Below are positions 1 to 10,098 of a DNA stretch of 64,000 nt, one piece after another (position 1 is the stretch's first letter; each line of letters opens with the position of its first letter). The notes under the pieces were generated by a model. That model saw only the letters and a list, made by a program, of their open reading frames with translations. It was not told the origin of the DNA and did no database searches. The DNA lies in assembly GCA_030431095.1 (NCBI GenBank), contig JAUIJU010000010.1:26665-90664 (forward strand), given 5' to 3'. Source of the stretch: Gammaproteobacteria bacterium. Lineage in GTDB: Bacteria; Pseudomonadota; Gammaproteobacteria; Xanthomonadales; SZUA-36. A program made the translations under genes and the position numbers.

Positions 1-15
1 TGGGGGACAGAACCC

Positions 16-2010
16 ATGAAAACTCTTTCATCAGCCATTGCGCTGCTGATGGCGTCCGGTGCGCACACCGCGCAGGCGCAAGGCACGAACGTATCCGAAA
101 CCGCGAGCGACGACGCCGCTGAACTTGAAACCGTGGAAGTCATCGGCCAGCGGATGGAGCCGGGCAACATGGTCGTGTCCGGCGAGGAATTGATGCGCCA
201 GCAAGCCAGCAGCCTCGAGGACATTTTCGCCAACCAGTCCTCCGTGGCCGTGGGTGGCGGTTCGGTCACCGCGCAGAAGATCTACGTTCGCGGATTCGAA
301 GACGTGATGCTCAATTACACGGTGGACGGCGCGCAGAGTCCCGGTGAGCTGTATCACCACCAGGGCCGCGTACAGATCGAACCGGACTTCATCGAGACCA
401 TCGAACTCGACGCCGGCGCCGGTGTCGCCACAAACGGGGCAGGGGCGCTGACCGGCGCGCTGCGCACCACCCTCAAGACCGCCGAAGACATGCTCGACCC
501 GGGACGCAATTTCGGCGCCTACGCGCGCCTGACGGGCATTTTCAACGGCGAGAACGGTGACCGGGAGTCAGCCGCCCTGTACGGCATGCTGGGTGAGAGC
601 ACCGGCCTGATCGTCGGTGCGACCCGCGAGAGCCGTGACGAGTACGAGGCCGGCAACGGCGAGCTGCAGGAGGCGACCCCCTATGATCACCTGCGCGCCT
701 TTGCCAAGCTCGACGGGCGCAGCGGCGCACACAGCTGGAGCGTGACCGCCGAGGGTATCGACGACGAGGCCACCACCTACGAACGGCCAAACCTGACCAA
801 TTTCCGCGGCACCTACATTCTCTCCGACCAGGAGATGACCCGCACCACGCTGGCAGGCAACTACGGGTTTGACCCGATGAGCGACGCCATCGACCTGCAC
901 GCCACCGTGTACCGCAACGACACAGACTTCCTGGTGCAGCGCCTGAATTCGGACACCTACTACGGCGAAGGCGATTTCCAGAGTACCGGCTTCGACCTGC
1001 GCAACACGTCCCTGCTGGGCCGCCACAGCATCACCTACGGCGTGGACTACCGCGGTGACGAACTGGATTCGGGGCAAAACGCCACGCCACCGTTCGCCTG
1101 GGGCCGTACCCTGCAGGACGCTTCCGTGCTCGGGGTGTACGTCCAGGACAACTGGGCGGTGACCGACGCGGTGACGGTTTCCGCCGGGGTGCGCTACGAC
1201 GACTACAGCCTGGACGGGGAGGGCGGCGTCAGTGACGGTGTGCATCTCTCCGACGACGGTGTCAGCCCCAACATCGGCATCACCTGGGAAGTCGTGGACG
1301 GACTGGTCCTGCGCGCCCTGTACGCCGAAGCCTTTCGGGGTGTGACCATCCGCGAGGCCTTCTTCAGCGGCCTCTACGTGCACGATGGTGACCTCGAATC
1401 CGAGGAAGCCGATAACCTCGAGTTCGGCATTTCCTGGGAAAACGGTCCCTGGTACGTCGCCGCCACGGTGTATGAGCAGAACATCGAGAACTTTATCGAC
1501 GCGGAGTTCTCCGGCCCCGTGCCCGTATGGGGCTACTGGCGCAACGTCGGCGACGCAAAGGTCGAGGGCTACGAGATCGAGACCGGCTGGCGCGCGGACG
1601 AATTCGAAGCGAGCATTGGCGTCTGGGATGCCGACAACAGCCTCAACGGCGAACCCCTGGCGGACGCCAACCTGGGCCTGGGGACCTCCATCGGCACCAC
1701 CTGGCGCGGCAACTTCACCTGGTACGGCTTCGACAACTGGTACCTGGGCGCCCAGCTGCGCTACGTGGAATCGGAACCGAACCCCATCTCCGCCGATGCG
1801 CCGGACAAGGAGTCCTACCTGGTGGCGCGGGTGTTCGCCGACTGGACCCCGCTGGACAATCTGACCCTGGCCGTGACGGTGAACAACCTGTTCGACGAGT
1901 TCTACTACGACCACGCCACCTACACCTGGCTTGGCCCGCCCACCAGCGACTACGTGGGATACCCCTCCGTCGGCCGCGAATTCGTGGTCTCCGCCGCCTA
2001 CCGCTTCTGA
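16..2010 (+). CDS. TonB-dependent outer-membrane receptor (iron/heme-type)
   Basis: A 664-residue outer-membrane receptor that would import an iron chelate or heme using TonB energy. The N-terminus is a signal peptide ending near AQAQG (about residue 22). A plug domain follows (about 50-160, with IYVRGFEDVMLNYTVDG), then a beta-barrel ending in the terminal aromatic residue typical of barrels (AAYRF). The stretch AEAFRGVTIREAFF followed by LESEEADNLEFG matches the FRAP/NPDL-like segment of siderophore and heme receptors. The start has a purine-rich GGGGGACAG upstream. The next two genes are inner-membrane partners of the PepSY type, which supports an iron-uptake role. The substrate cannot be assigned; YHHQ in the plug could contact heme but this is a guess. 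Any Fur site would lie outside the window. Confidence 0.9.
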   Translation: MKTLSSAIALLMASGAHTAQAQGTNVSETASDDAAELETVEVIGQRMEPGNMVVSGEELMRQQASSLEDIFANQSSVAVGGGSVTAQKIYVRGFEDVMLNYTVDGAQSPGELYHHQGRVQIEPDFIETIELDAGAGVATNGAGALTGALRTTLKTAEDMLDPGRNFGAYARLTGIFNGENGDRESAALYGMLGESTGLIVGATRESRDEYEAGNGELQEATPYDHLRAFAKLDGRSGAHSWSVTAEGIDDEATTYERPNLTNFRGTYILSDQEMTRTTLAGNYGFDPMSDAIDLHATVYRNDTDFLVQRLNSDTYYGEGDFQSTGFDLRNTSLLGRHSITYGVDYRGDELDSGQNATPPFAWGRTLQDASVLGVYVQDNWAVTDAVTVSAGVRYDDYSLDGEGGVSDGVHLSDDGVSPNIGITWEVVDGLVLRALYAEAFRGVTIREAFFSGLYVHDGDLESEEADNLEFGISWENGPWYVAATVYEQNIENFIDAEFSGPVPVWGYWRNVGDAKVEGYEIETGWRADEFEASIGVWDADNSLNGEPLADANLGLGTSIGTTWRGNFTWYGFDNWYLGAQLRYVESEPNPISADAPDKESYLVARVFADWTPLDNLTLAVTVNNLFDEFYYDHATYTWLGPPTSDYVGYPSVGREFVVSAAYRF

Positions 2011-2040
2011 TCGGACCGCGCGGATGGGAACCGGCTCACG

Positions 2041-2643
2041 GTGCTGAAGGCGCTCGCCCTGCTGCTGGGCCTGGCGGGCGCCGTCGCCTGGTACCTGTCG
2101 TTGCCCACGCAACGGTGGCTGCCGCGCCCGCTGCCGGGCTGGCCGGCGCGCGGCGTGCTGCTGGCCGCACTGGCCGGCGGCTTCCTGGCGTTGCGTGCCG
2201 ATGGCCTGTCCCTGCCGGCGGCGCTGTTCGGCCAGGCCGTGATCACCATGTTGGTGCTCGGCCTGGTGCCCTTCAGCGCCCTGTGGACCGACAATCGCGC
2301 CGGTCCGGTGGCGCGCAACGGGGGTGACGGCTTGTCCTCTGGCACGCCCGTCAGGCGCGCGCCCCTGCGGCCGCACTGGTGGGGCAAGTCCCTGGTCGGC
2401 GTTCTGCTGGGATTTGCCCTGGCCCTGGGCCTGTCCGGGCTGTGGGCCTGGTGGGGTCCTGGCGGCATCGAGGCTGCGGACAAGGTGCAGTTCAACATGT
2501 GGATCGTCACCCCCATGTGGATGACCGCGCTGGGCGCGGTCTATTTCATGCGCAGTGCCTGGCGCGCCCTGGCGTGGCTCGGACTGGCCAACGTGCTGGT
2601 CTGGGTCCTGCTGGCGCTGGCGCGGGGCGGTGGACATGCGTAG
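2041..2643 (+). CDS. Inner-membrane protein of iron-uptake locus, DUF3325/DUF3649-like
   Basis: A 200-residue protein with about five hydrophobic segments and no soluble domain. The first half (about 1-85, including LSLPTQRWLPRPLPG) resembles DUF3325 proteins. The second half (about 115-195, with VQFNMWIVTPMWMTALGAVY) looks like the separate small membrane protein usually found beside it in siderophore-receptor loci. It may therefore be a fusion of two normally separate proteins. The start is GTG, 30 bases after the receptor stop, and the last 8 bases overlap the next gene, so the three genes form an operon. Role in iron uptake is inferred from context only; domain names are from recall and tentative. 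Confidence 0.7.
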   Translation: MLKALALLLGLAGAVAWYLSLPTQRWLPRPLPGWPARGVLLAALAGGFLALRADGLSLPAALFGQAVITMLVLGLVPFSALWTDNRAGPVARNGGDGLSSGTPVRRAPLRPHWWGKSLVGVLLGFALALGLSGLWAWWGPGGIEAADKVQFNMWIVTPMWMTALGAVYFMRSAWRALAWLGLANVLVWVLLALARGGGHA

Positions 2644-4225
2644 CGACCTGTTGCGGGTGCACCGTTCGCTGCACACCTGGGTGGGAGTGCTGGCGGGCAT
2701 GGCGCTGTTCATCGCATTTTTCGCCGGTGCGCTGACCATGTTCGAGCGCCAGGTCGCCCGCTGGCTGACTCCGCCAGGCGGCGGCGTGGTGGCGCTGGCG
2801 CCGGAGGATGTCGATCGACTGTTACCGGAACTCTACGCCGGCCACCCCGCGGCGACGGCGGGCACGCTGCTGAAGCTGTCCCCCGACGGCTCGACCATCA
2901 CGTCCATTACCTGGAGCCAGCCGGCGCTGGAGGGCGAGGATGCGGCGCCCTGGCGTGCCATGGTGGATGGGCAGGGCGCCCTGGTCGCCGAACCGGCACC
3001 GCGTTCCGATTTCGCGGACTTCATCGACGTTTTGCACCAGACCGCGGGCATTCCCGGCATGGTCGGACACGAGCCGGCCGGGGTGCTGTTCATGGGCGTT
3101 GTCAGCGTGCTCTACGTGCTGGCGCTGATTTCCGGCCTGGTCGTGCTGCTGCCGACCCTGGCGCGTGACTTCATGGCGATGCGCCATGACGCGTCGAACA
3201 AGCGGTTCTGGCTGGATGCGCACAACGCGATCGGCGTGGTCAGCCTGCCGTTTCACCTGGTCATCGCCCTGACCGCCATCGTGTTCGCCTTTCACGACCC
3301 GATTTACGGCGCGATGCAGAAATCCATTTACGGTGACCGGCCCCTGTTCGAGCGGCCGGCGACCCACCCCCTGCCGGAACAGGGCACGGACAACCTTCTG
3401 CCCGTGGCCAGCCTCCTCGAGCGCATCGGGGAAGAGGCGCCCGGCTTCCAGGTCGCAGAACTGGAACTGCTCAACGTCGCCACGCCACGCGCCATGCTGC
3501 GCGTGGCGGGGACCGGTCCCGGCGGTGAGTTGCTCAGAGGTCCCGACTACGGCTACCTGATCCTGCAGCCCTACACTGGCGCGCCAATCTACACGGCCAT
3601 GGTGCCCGGACAACCCGGCACCTGGCTGGCGCCGGTGACGACGTTTTTCGCCCTGCATTTCGGTAATTTCGGCGGAAACTTCATGCGCTGGATCTACTTT
3701 TTCATGGGCCTGGCAGGCGCCTTCGTGTTTTACAGCGGCAACCTGATCTGGGTGGAGTCGCGCCGCAAGCGCCAGCGGCGAAACGGCGGACCGGTGGAAC
3801 AGAAGCGATCCGCACGCGTGCTGGCGGCGCTGACCGTCGGCGTGTGCCTGGGCTCGGTGGCCGGCGTGGGCCTGTCGCTGGTGTCCGCCAAGTGGCTGTG
3901 GGGCAGCGTGGACCACCTCGACGCCTGGCATGCCGGCATTTACTACACGGTGTTTCTCGCCTGCGTGGCGTGGGCCCTGACGGTCGGCGCCCCCCGGGCC
4001 GGTCGTCAGCTGTTGCTGCTGTGCGCCGGCGTCGCCTTGCTGATTCCGCTGACCTCGCTGGTGGCGGCCGTCTTCCCGGGGCTGCCGGCGTGGGTTCGCT
4101 ACGATTCCACGCTGGGTGTCGAGGTCGTGGCGGGCCTGTCCGCCGCCGGCTGTTTCTGGCTGGCGCGCCGGGCCGGGCGGCGCAGCAAAGAAGGCTTTGC
4201 CGACAGCGTCTGGTCGCAGGGGTAG
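2636..4225 (+). CDS. PepSY-associated membrane protein, probable ferric-chelate reductase
   Basis: A 529-residue inner-membrane protein with the PepSY_TM layout: a first helix with RVHRSLHTWVGVLAG, a large periplasmic part, paired helices near residues 160-240 with histidines (FHLVIALTAIVFAFHD), a second periplasmic segment, and further helices to the end. Proteins of this family next to TonB-dependent receptors reduce imported ferric chelates. The ATG at 2636 overlaps the upstream stop and follows GGGGCGGTGG; the frame is open further upstream but family members begin at this MRSDLLRVHRSLH stretch. The C-terminal third carries extra helices beyond the core domain. Regulation is presumably by iron through the receptor promoter. 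Confidence 0.85.
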   Translation: MRSDLLRVHRSLHTWVGVLAGMALFIAFFAGALTMFERQVARWLTPPGGGVVALAPEDVDRLLPELYAGHPAATAGTLLKLSPDGSTITSITWSQPALEGEDAAPWRAMVDGQGALVAEPAPRSDFADFIDVLHQTAGIPGMVGHEPAGVLFMGVVSVLYVLALISGLVVLLPTLARDFMAMRHDASNKRFWLDAHNAIGVVSLPFHLVIALTAIVFAFHDPIYGAMQKSIYGDRPLFERPATHPLPEQGTDNLLPVASLLERIGEEAPGFQVAELELLNVATPRAMLRVAGTGPGGELLRGPDYGYLILQPYTGAPIYTAMVPGQPGTWLAPVTTFFALHFGNFGGNFMRWIYFFMGLAGAFVFYSGNLIWVESRRKRQRRNGGPVEQKRSARVLAALTVGVCLGSVAGVGLSLVSAKWLWGSVDHLDAWHAGIYYTVFLACVAWALTVGAPRAGRQLLLLCAGVALLIPLTSLVAAVFPGLPAWVRYDSTLGVEVVAGLSAAGCFWLARRAGRRSKEGFADSVWSQG

Positions 4226-4288
4226 CCCTTCCCATAAAATAGCCTCCTTTTACTGCGGGGACTCCGCCGGGTGGCGGAGCACAGCACC

Positions 4289-5806
<1,518 letters not shown>

Positions 5807-6009
5807 ACGGACCCCGACTGACCCGAATTGAACGGAATTTGGCGGATTCACCAACCTTTCTCCCGTTCCCCGGTAGTACCCATGAACACCGCCCTCGTGG
5901 CGGGTCGCCACCCGGGCCGGGAGGACACCAACGCCCCTGGCCGATACAGCCTGCGGCTGAGGTTGCGGCGGATGGAGGGGGACATGTCCGCTAAGTCGCA
6001 TGGCATGAC

Positions 6010-6040
6010 GGCCAGGGAGGTCCTTCCGGCCCGTTTTTTA
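6010..6040 (+). terminator. Possible intrinsic terminator after lysS
   Basis: GGCC-A-GGGA and TTCC-GGCC form an imperfect stem around a GGTCC loop, followed by CGTTTTTTA. It lies about 200 bases after lysS and just before the glycosyltransferase start, so it would separate the two. The 257-base gap 5807-6063 otherwise holds no convincing gene; a small hairpin GTGGCG-GGT-CGCCAC is at 5897-5911. Confidence 0.45.
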
Positions 6041-6063
6041 TCCAGGGTGCGAAGCTGGTCCGG

Positions 6064-7053
6064 GTGAGCGTCAGCGTCATCATGCCGGTGCGCGACGCCG
6101 GCCCCTTCCTTCAGGCCGCGGTGGACAGCATCCTGTCCCAGGATCATGCCGACCTCGAGTTGTTGCTGGTCGACGATGGCAGCACCGATGGTGCGATCGG
6201 GGCGCTCGGCGGTCTGGACCCCCGGGTGCGCGTGTTGCCCTCGCGCGGACGGGGCGTCTCCGCCGCTTTCAATACCGGCTTCGCCGCGTCCCGGGGCGCC
6301 CTGGTGGCGCGCATGGACGCCGATGACATCGCCTTGCCGGCGCGTCTGTCGACGCAGTGCGCCTACCTGGACGAGAACCCCGATGTCGCCATTGCCGGCT
6401 GCCGCGTCGAACTGTTTTCGGAGGCAGGAATCGCCGCGGGAAATCGGCACTACCAGGACTGGTTGAACCGGCAGTGTTCACCCGCCCAGATCCGGCGGGC
6501 GATGTTCGTGGAAAGTCCCATCCCGAACCCGGGCGCCTGTTTCCGGCGTGGCGTACTGACGTCTCTCGGCGGCTACGCCGAGCCTGACTGGCCGGAGGAC
6601 TACGATCTGTTCCTGCGCGCCGACGCGCTGGGCATGCGCATGGGCAAACCGGCGCCGGTATTGCTGCGCTGGCGCGAACATGCCCGGCGCCTGACCCACA
6701 CCGACCCGCGCTACGGTCGCCAGGCCTTCCAGCGTGCCAAGGCCCATTACCTGGTTCACGGGCGCGGTCTCAGGGAGGGCCTGCTGCTGTGGGGTGCCGG
6801 GCCTACCGGGAGGGATTTTCATGACCTCCTGACCGCCGAGGGCGCGACGGTCAGCGGTTTCGTTGAAGTACACCCCAGGCGCATCGGAGGGCGCAAGCGC
6901 GGCCTGCCCGTATGGGACACGCAGCGCGCTGCGACCTGGACCGGGGGCATGGTGATCGTGGCGGTCGGCGCCCGAGGCGCGCGCGCCGAGATCCGGGCAT
7001 TTCTCGACGAAGCAGGGCGGACCGAAGGCAGCGACTACCTGTTCGTGGCCTGA
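6064..7053 (+). CDS. Family 2 glycosyltransferase with C-terminal Rossmann-like domain
   Basis: A 329-residue cytoplasmic GT-A glycosyltransferase. SVSVIMPVRDAG at the N-terminus, VDDGSTDG near residue 37 and the DxD-type MDADD near residue 85 are family 2 marks for nucleotide-sugar binding; EDYDLFLR near 180 fits the catalytic base region. From about residue 240 a second domain begins with LLLWGAGPTGRDFHDLL, a dinucleotide-binding-like glycine loop, continuing FVEVHPRRIGGRKRGLPVW. That add-on is unusual for a simple family 2 enzyme. The GTG start is forced because the family N-terminus begins there; only a weak AGGG precedes it. There is no polysaccharide cluster around it, so the acceptor and product are unknown. 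Confidence 0.85.
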   Translation: MSVSVIMPVRDAGPFLQAAVDSILSQDHADLELLLVDDGSTDGAIGALGGLDPRVRVLPSRGRGVSAAFNTGFAASRGALVARMDADDIALPARLSTQCAYLDENPDVAIAGCRVELFSEAGIAAGNRHYQDWLNRQCSPAQIRRAMFVESPIPNPGACFRRGVLTSLGGYAEPDWPEDYDLFLRADALGMRMGKPAPVLLRWREHARRLTHTDPRYGRQAFQRAKAHYLVHGRGLREGLLLWGAGPTGRDFHDLLTAEGATVSGFVEVHPRRIGGRKRGLPVWDTQRAATWTGGMVIVAVGARGARAEIRAFLDEAGRTEGSDYLFVA

Positions 7054-7120
7054 GGCTGGCGGGTGCCGGCACCGGACGGGTAGACTGCGGTATTGCCCGG
7101 CACGCGAAGGCCCGTCAGCC

Positions 7121-7891
7121 ATGTCACAACTCCGAACCGTACTCGTCCAGTCGCGCCTTCGCTGGCGTGATCCCGCCGTGAACCGCGCCCACCTGGCGGG
7201 TCTGATGGACGGTGCCGGCCCCGCCGACCTGTTCGTGTTGCCCGAGACTTTCACCACCGGTTTTCTGGGTGAGTCACCCGGCCAGGACGAAGGCATGGAC
7301 GGGGCGACCGTGGACTGGATGAAGACGCAGGCGACCGAGCGCGGGGCGGCCCTGTGCGGCAGCGCGGTGATCGAAGATGGCGCCGGCCGTCGCAATCGCT
7401 TCCTGTTCGCCGCCGCGGACGGCGCCGTACATCACTACGACAAGCGTCACCTGTTCAGTTTTGCCGGAGAAGACCGACGCTACGTGGCGGGTGATGAACG
7501 GGTCGTGTTCAGGCACGAGGGCTGGCGGGTCTGTCCCCAGGTCTGCTACGACCTGCGTTTTCCCGTGTGGTGCCGCAATCGTGACGACTACGACCTGATG
7601 ATCTTCGTCGCCAACTGGCCCACGCCCCGGGTTGCCGCCTGGGACGCGCTGCTGCGCGCACGGGCCATTGAGAACCAGTGCTACGTGGTGGGCGTGAATC
7701 GGGTGGGCGAGGACGGCAAGGGAGTCGGCTACCCCGGCCACAGCGCCATCTATGACCCGCTGGGCGAAGCGGCGATCGTTCCGTGGGAAGAGGAAGGCAC
7801 GCGCGACGCCGTGATCGACCTGGGGCGGGTGCGGGAGGTTCGCGCCGATTTTCCCTTTGCCGCGGAAGCCGACGCCTTCACGCTCGACTGA
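7121..7891 (+). CDS. Omega-amidase, carbon-nitrogen hydrolase (YafV/Nit2-like)
   Basis: A 256-residue nitrilase-superfamily enzyme, most like YafV/Nit2, which hydrolyses 2-oxoglutaramate or 2-oxosuccinamate released by glutamine transaminases. The catalytic triad is visible: Glu in LPETFTTGF (about residue 43), Lys in HHYDKRHLFSF (about 108) and Cys in CPQVCYDLRFPVW (about 140). The length is typical. It has its own 67-base upstream gap. The last 14 bases overlap the 3' end of the convergent potassium-channel gene. Other amide substrates are possible. Confidence 0.88.
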   Translation: MSQLRTVLVQSRLRWRDPAVNRAHLAGLMDGAGPADLFVLPETFTTGFLGESPGQDEGMDGATVDWMKTQATERGAALCGSAVIEDGAGRRNRFLFAAADGAVHHYDKRHLFSFAGEDRRYVAGDERVVFRHEGWRVCPQVCYDLRFPVWCRNRDDYDLMIFVANWPTPRVAAWDALLRARAIENQCYVVGVNRVGEDGKGVGYPGHSAIYDPLGEAAIVPWEEEGTRDAVIDLGRVREVRADFPFAAEADAFTLD

Positions 7892-9599
7892 CCGGCTCAC
7901 GCGTGCGCCGTGCCCACCAGCGGCCGATGGCGGTTCGCGGAACCCGGTAGGGCGTGGCGAAGTCCATCAACAATACCGGGTCAGCCAGGGCGCGGTCGAT
8001 CTCCCGGCGGGCGCTGCCGCGGCCGGCGAACAACAGACGGTCACCCTCGCGGATGTCCTGTTCGTCGCTGGGCAGGAACAGGCGGCGTCCGCCACGTTCG
8101 TGCACCAGGCACACGCAGCGCAGGTGTTCGTCCTCGCCGCTGCGCGTGTTGTGCACCAGGTGTTCCAGCCTCAGCGTCACGTTTTCCTCGTTCGCCGCGC
8201 GCAGGCTATACAGCGGCTCCTGGGTCAGGTCGGTCAGCCATACGCTGGGAGCGACGCCGCCGAGGATGTCCTCCAGCTGGTGTTTGAGGCGGTGGGCGAA
8301 GTCTTCTTTCTCGCGCTCCAGGTGGTCCAGGAAGGTTTTGAGCAGGGGCGTCGTGGCCAGGGCCAGCATGCGACGGGCCACGATCCACGACGGGCGCGCG
8401 ACCAGGTCGGCGTTCAGCTTTTCTGCGTCGAACAAGGCATCGTTGACGGTCTCTTCCTGCCGCGCGACCACGAACAGCGCCGGGTTGAGCTCGCGCGCGG
8501 TCAGCACGATGGACAGGTTGTCCACATCGCTGTCAGTGCCCGCGATCAGGCCCACCGCCTCCTTGACGCCAGCCTCTTCCAGTGTGTCGGCCTCCGTGCC
8601 ACGGCCCGTTACCGTTCCCTCCAGGCCATCCAGCAACCCGGCATCGGAATCCACCGCGGTCCACGACTGGCCGGCCCGCTCCAGGGCCTCGACCATGCGC
8701 GAACCGAAGCGCCCCATGCCGCACACCACCCAGCGGCCAGTGGGCAATTTGACGGCCTTGCGCAGTGTGGTTCCCGGCACCGACAGCAGCCAGTCCTGCA
8801 CCAGGTAGCGCGCCGGCGAGGTCAGCGCCAGGTACAGCCGCCGGGCAAATATCTCGTAGGGGTCCACCACCTGGTCGGTGCCGAAAGAGGCCATGTTGGT
8901 GCTCACGTCCTGTTGCTGGCTGCGTGCGAAAACCTTCAGATCCGGCCGCAGCAGCTTGCTGGTGATGGCCACGGTCAGGTTGACCTTGTCGTTGCTGGTC
9001 ACGGCGATGACGCCCTGGCACCAGGGATTGTCCAGGCCGGCGAATTCCAGCATGCGGCGGTCGCTGGCCGGGTGCGCCAGCATTGGCACCTGGTCGAGGT
9101 GCGGCTCCAGCCGCCGGCTGCGAATCAGGGTCTCGTCGCGATCCAGCGCCACGATCTGGAATCCACGCCGCAGCAGCCCGATGCCCAGCATGCGCCCCGC
9201 ATTGCCGAAACCGCAGATCAGGAAAAACGGCTCGCGCATCCAGCCGACCCGTCGCGTGAAGCGGTTGCGTTCCAGCATGGTCCGGAAATCGGGGTCCAGG
9301 AACAGGCCGAGAATGGCGCCAATGGCATACAGCCAGGCCACCACGTTGGGGAAGATCAGCAGAAACACGACCAGCCGCTGCGTGCCGGTGAAGGGGAAAG
9401 GAATTTCCCCGAAGCCGATCGTGGTGGACAGGATGGCCACGAAATAGGCCGCGTCCAGGTAACCCATGCGCACGGCGTGACCCTGGTCGTCCACGCCGGG
9501 CACGGCCACCATCAGGGACACGGAGATGAAATAGACCAGGATCAGGACGATCAGCGGCGTGCGCAGCCGCCGCATGGTGACCCATATGATGTCGTTCAT
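7878..9599 (-). CDS. Ion channel with two RCK (TrkA-N) domains, potassium-channel type
   Basis: A 573-residue membrane protein: two transmembrane helices around a pore loop (residues 55-70), then two cytoplasmic Rossmann-type RCK domains (LICGFGNAGRMLG near 127 and WVVCGMGRFGSRM near 290) and a TrkA-C-like domain near 480-560. Such proteins are ligand-gated potassium channels. The selectivity filter reads TTIGFGE (residues 59-65) rather than the canonical TVGYGD, so selectivity needs care. A charged segment KTFLDHLEREKEDFAHRLKHQ (about 418-440) links the second RCK to the C-terminal domain. It follows a small membrane protein gene by 24 bases and appears co-transcribed from the promoter at 10047-10075. 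Confidence 0.85.
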   Translation of the reverse strand: MNDIIWVTMRRLRTPLIVLILVYFISVSLMVAVPGVDDQGHAVRMGYLDAAYFVAILSTTIGFGEIPFPFTGTQRLVVFLLIFPNVVAWLYAIGAILGLFLDPDFRTMLERNRFTRRVGWMREPFFLICGFGNAGRMLGIGLLRRGFQIVALDRDETLIRSRRLEPHLDQVPMLAHPASDRRMLEFAGLDNPWCQGVIAVTSNDKVNLTVAITSKLLRPDLKVFARSQQQDVSTNMASFGTDQVVDPYEIFARRLYLALTSPARYLVQDWLLSVPGTTLRKAVKLPTGRWVVCGMGRFGSRMVEALERAGQSWTAVDSDAGLLDGLEGTVTGRGTEADTLEEAGVKEAVGLIAGTDSDVDNLSIVLTARELNPALFVVARQEETVNDALFDAEKLNADLVARPSWIVARRMLALATTPLLKTFLDHLEREKEDFAHRLKHQLEDILGGVAPSVWLTDLTQEPLYSLRAANEENVTLRLEHLVHNTRSGEDEHLRCVCLVHERGGRRLFLPSDEQDIREGDRLLFAGRGSARREIDRALADPVLLMDFATPYRVPRTAIGRWWARRTREPVSRA

Positions 9600-9623
9600 G
9601 GCGCCGGGATCCCGGGGACGGCG

Positions 9624-10007
9624 TCAGCGGCGGATGACGATGGTTTCAGCCACCAGCAGGGTCACGGACACCAGGTTGGCGAGCAGGGCGCCGCCGGACA
9701 GTGACACCACGCTGACGATCACGTGCGGCGTCACACCGTCGGCGGAGCCGTAGGCCGCGTAACCCCACAAAATGGCCGCCACGATCAGTTGCAGATCCGC
9801 CACCAGGCTGGTGGCGAGCAGGACGGCGCCCATCTGGGATCGGTCGCCGAATTTCAGCACGGTGGCGATCAGGCTGACCACCAGTGCCGCGCCCAGTTCG
9901 TAGGCGTCGTGGTGGGCGGGGTTGTCGATGTCGCCGATGAAAAAGCCGAAGTTCAGCGTCAGCGCCAGGACGATGAAAAACGCGAAAATGACCTTTTCCA
10001 GACTCAT
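9624..10007 (-). CDS. Small integral membrane protein, DUF6394-like
   Basis: A 127-residue protein with four predicted transmembrane helices and conserved-looking stretches NFGFFIGDIDNPAHHD and VSLIATVLKFGDRSQ. I recall similar proteins annotated DUF6394, sitting beside two-RCK potassium channels; the label is from memory. It is the first gene of a two-gene operon with the channel, preceded by GGGGTGGAAGC and a good sigma-70 promoter. A channel accessory or regulatory role is inferred only from the pairing. Confidence 0.75.
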   Translation of the reverse strand: MSLEKVIFAFFIVLALTLNFGFFIGDIDNPAHHDAYELGAALVVSLIATVLKFGDRSQMGAVLLATSLVADLQLIVAAILWGYAAYGSADGVTPHVIVSVVSLSGGALLANLVSVTLLVAETIVIRR

Positions 10008-10046
10008 GCTTCCACCCCGGGGCGTGGCCCCTGTCCTTTGCGTTCC

Positions 10047-10075
10047 AGCCTAGCGTGTATGGCGACTCCCGCCAA
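10047..10075 (-). promoter_or_regulatory. Sigma-70 promoter of the channel operon
   Basis: On the minus strand a -35 TTGGCG (10075-10070) and a -10 TAGGCT (10052-10047) are separated by exactly 17 bases. The start point would fall near 10040, giving a leader of about 33 bases to the ATG at 10007. Confidence 0.55.
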
Positions 10076-10098
10076 GCGGGGCCACCGGCCGGACCGCC

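Noticed and set aside
568..2739. A 723-codon open frame on the minus strand, antisense to the receptor
   Set aside because: Composition is rich in Gln, Arg, Gly and His typical of high-GC shadow frames; it has no domain and lies opposite well-supported genes.
5828..6067. A 79-codon plus-strand frame between lysS and the glycosyltransferase
   Set aside because: Basic low-complexity content, no ribosome binding site, and it runs through the terminator-like hairpin.
7857..9704. A 615-codon plus-strand frame opposite the potassium channel
   Set aside because: Amino-acid content (Gln, His, Val rich) and absence of motifs mark it as an antisense shadow; the channel on the other strand has clear domains.
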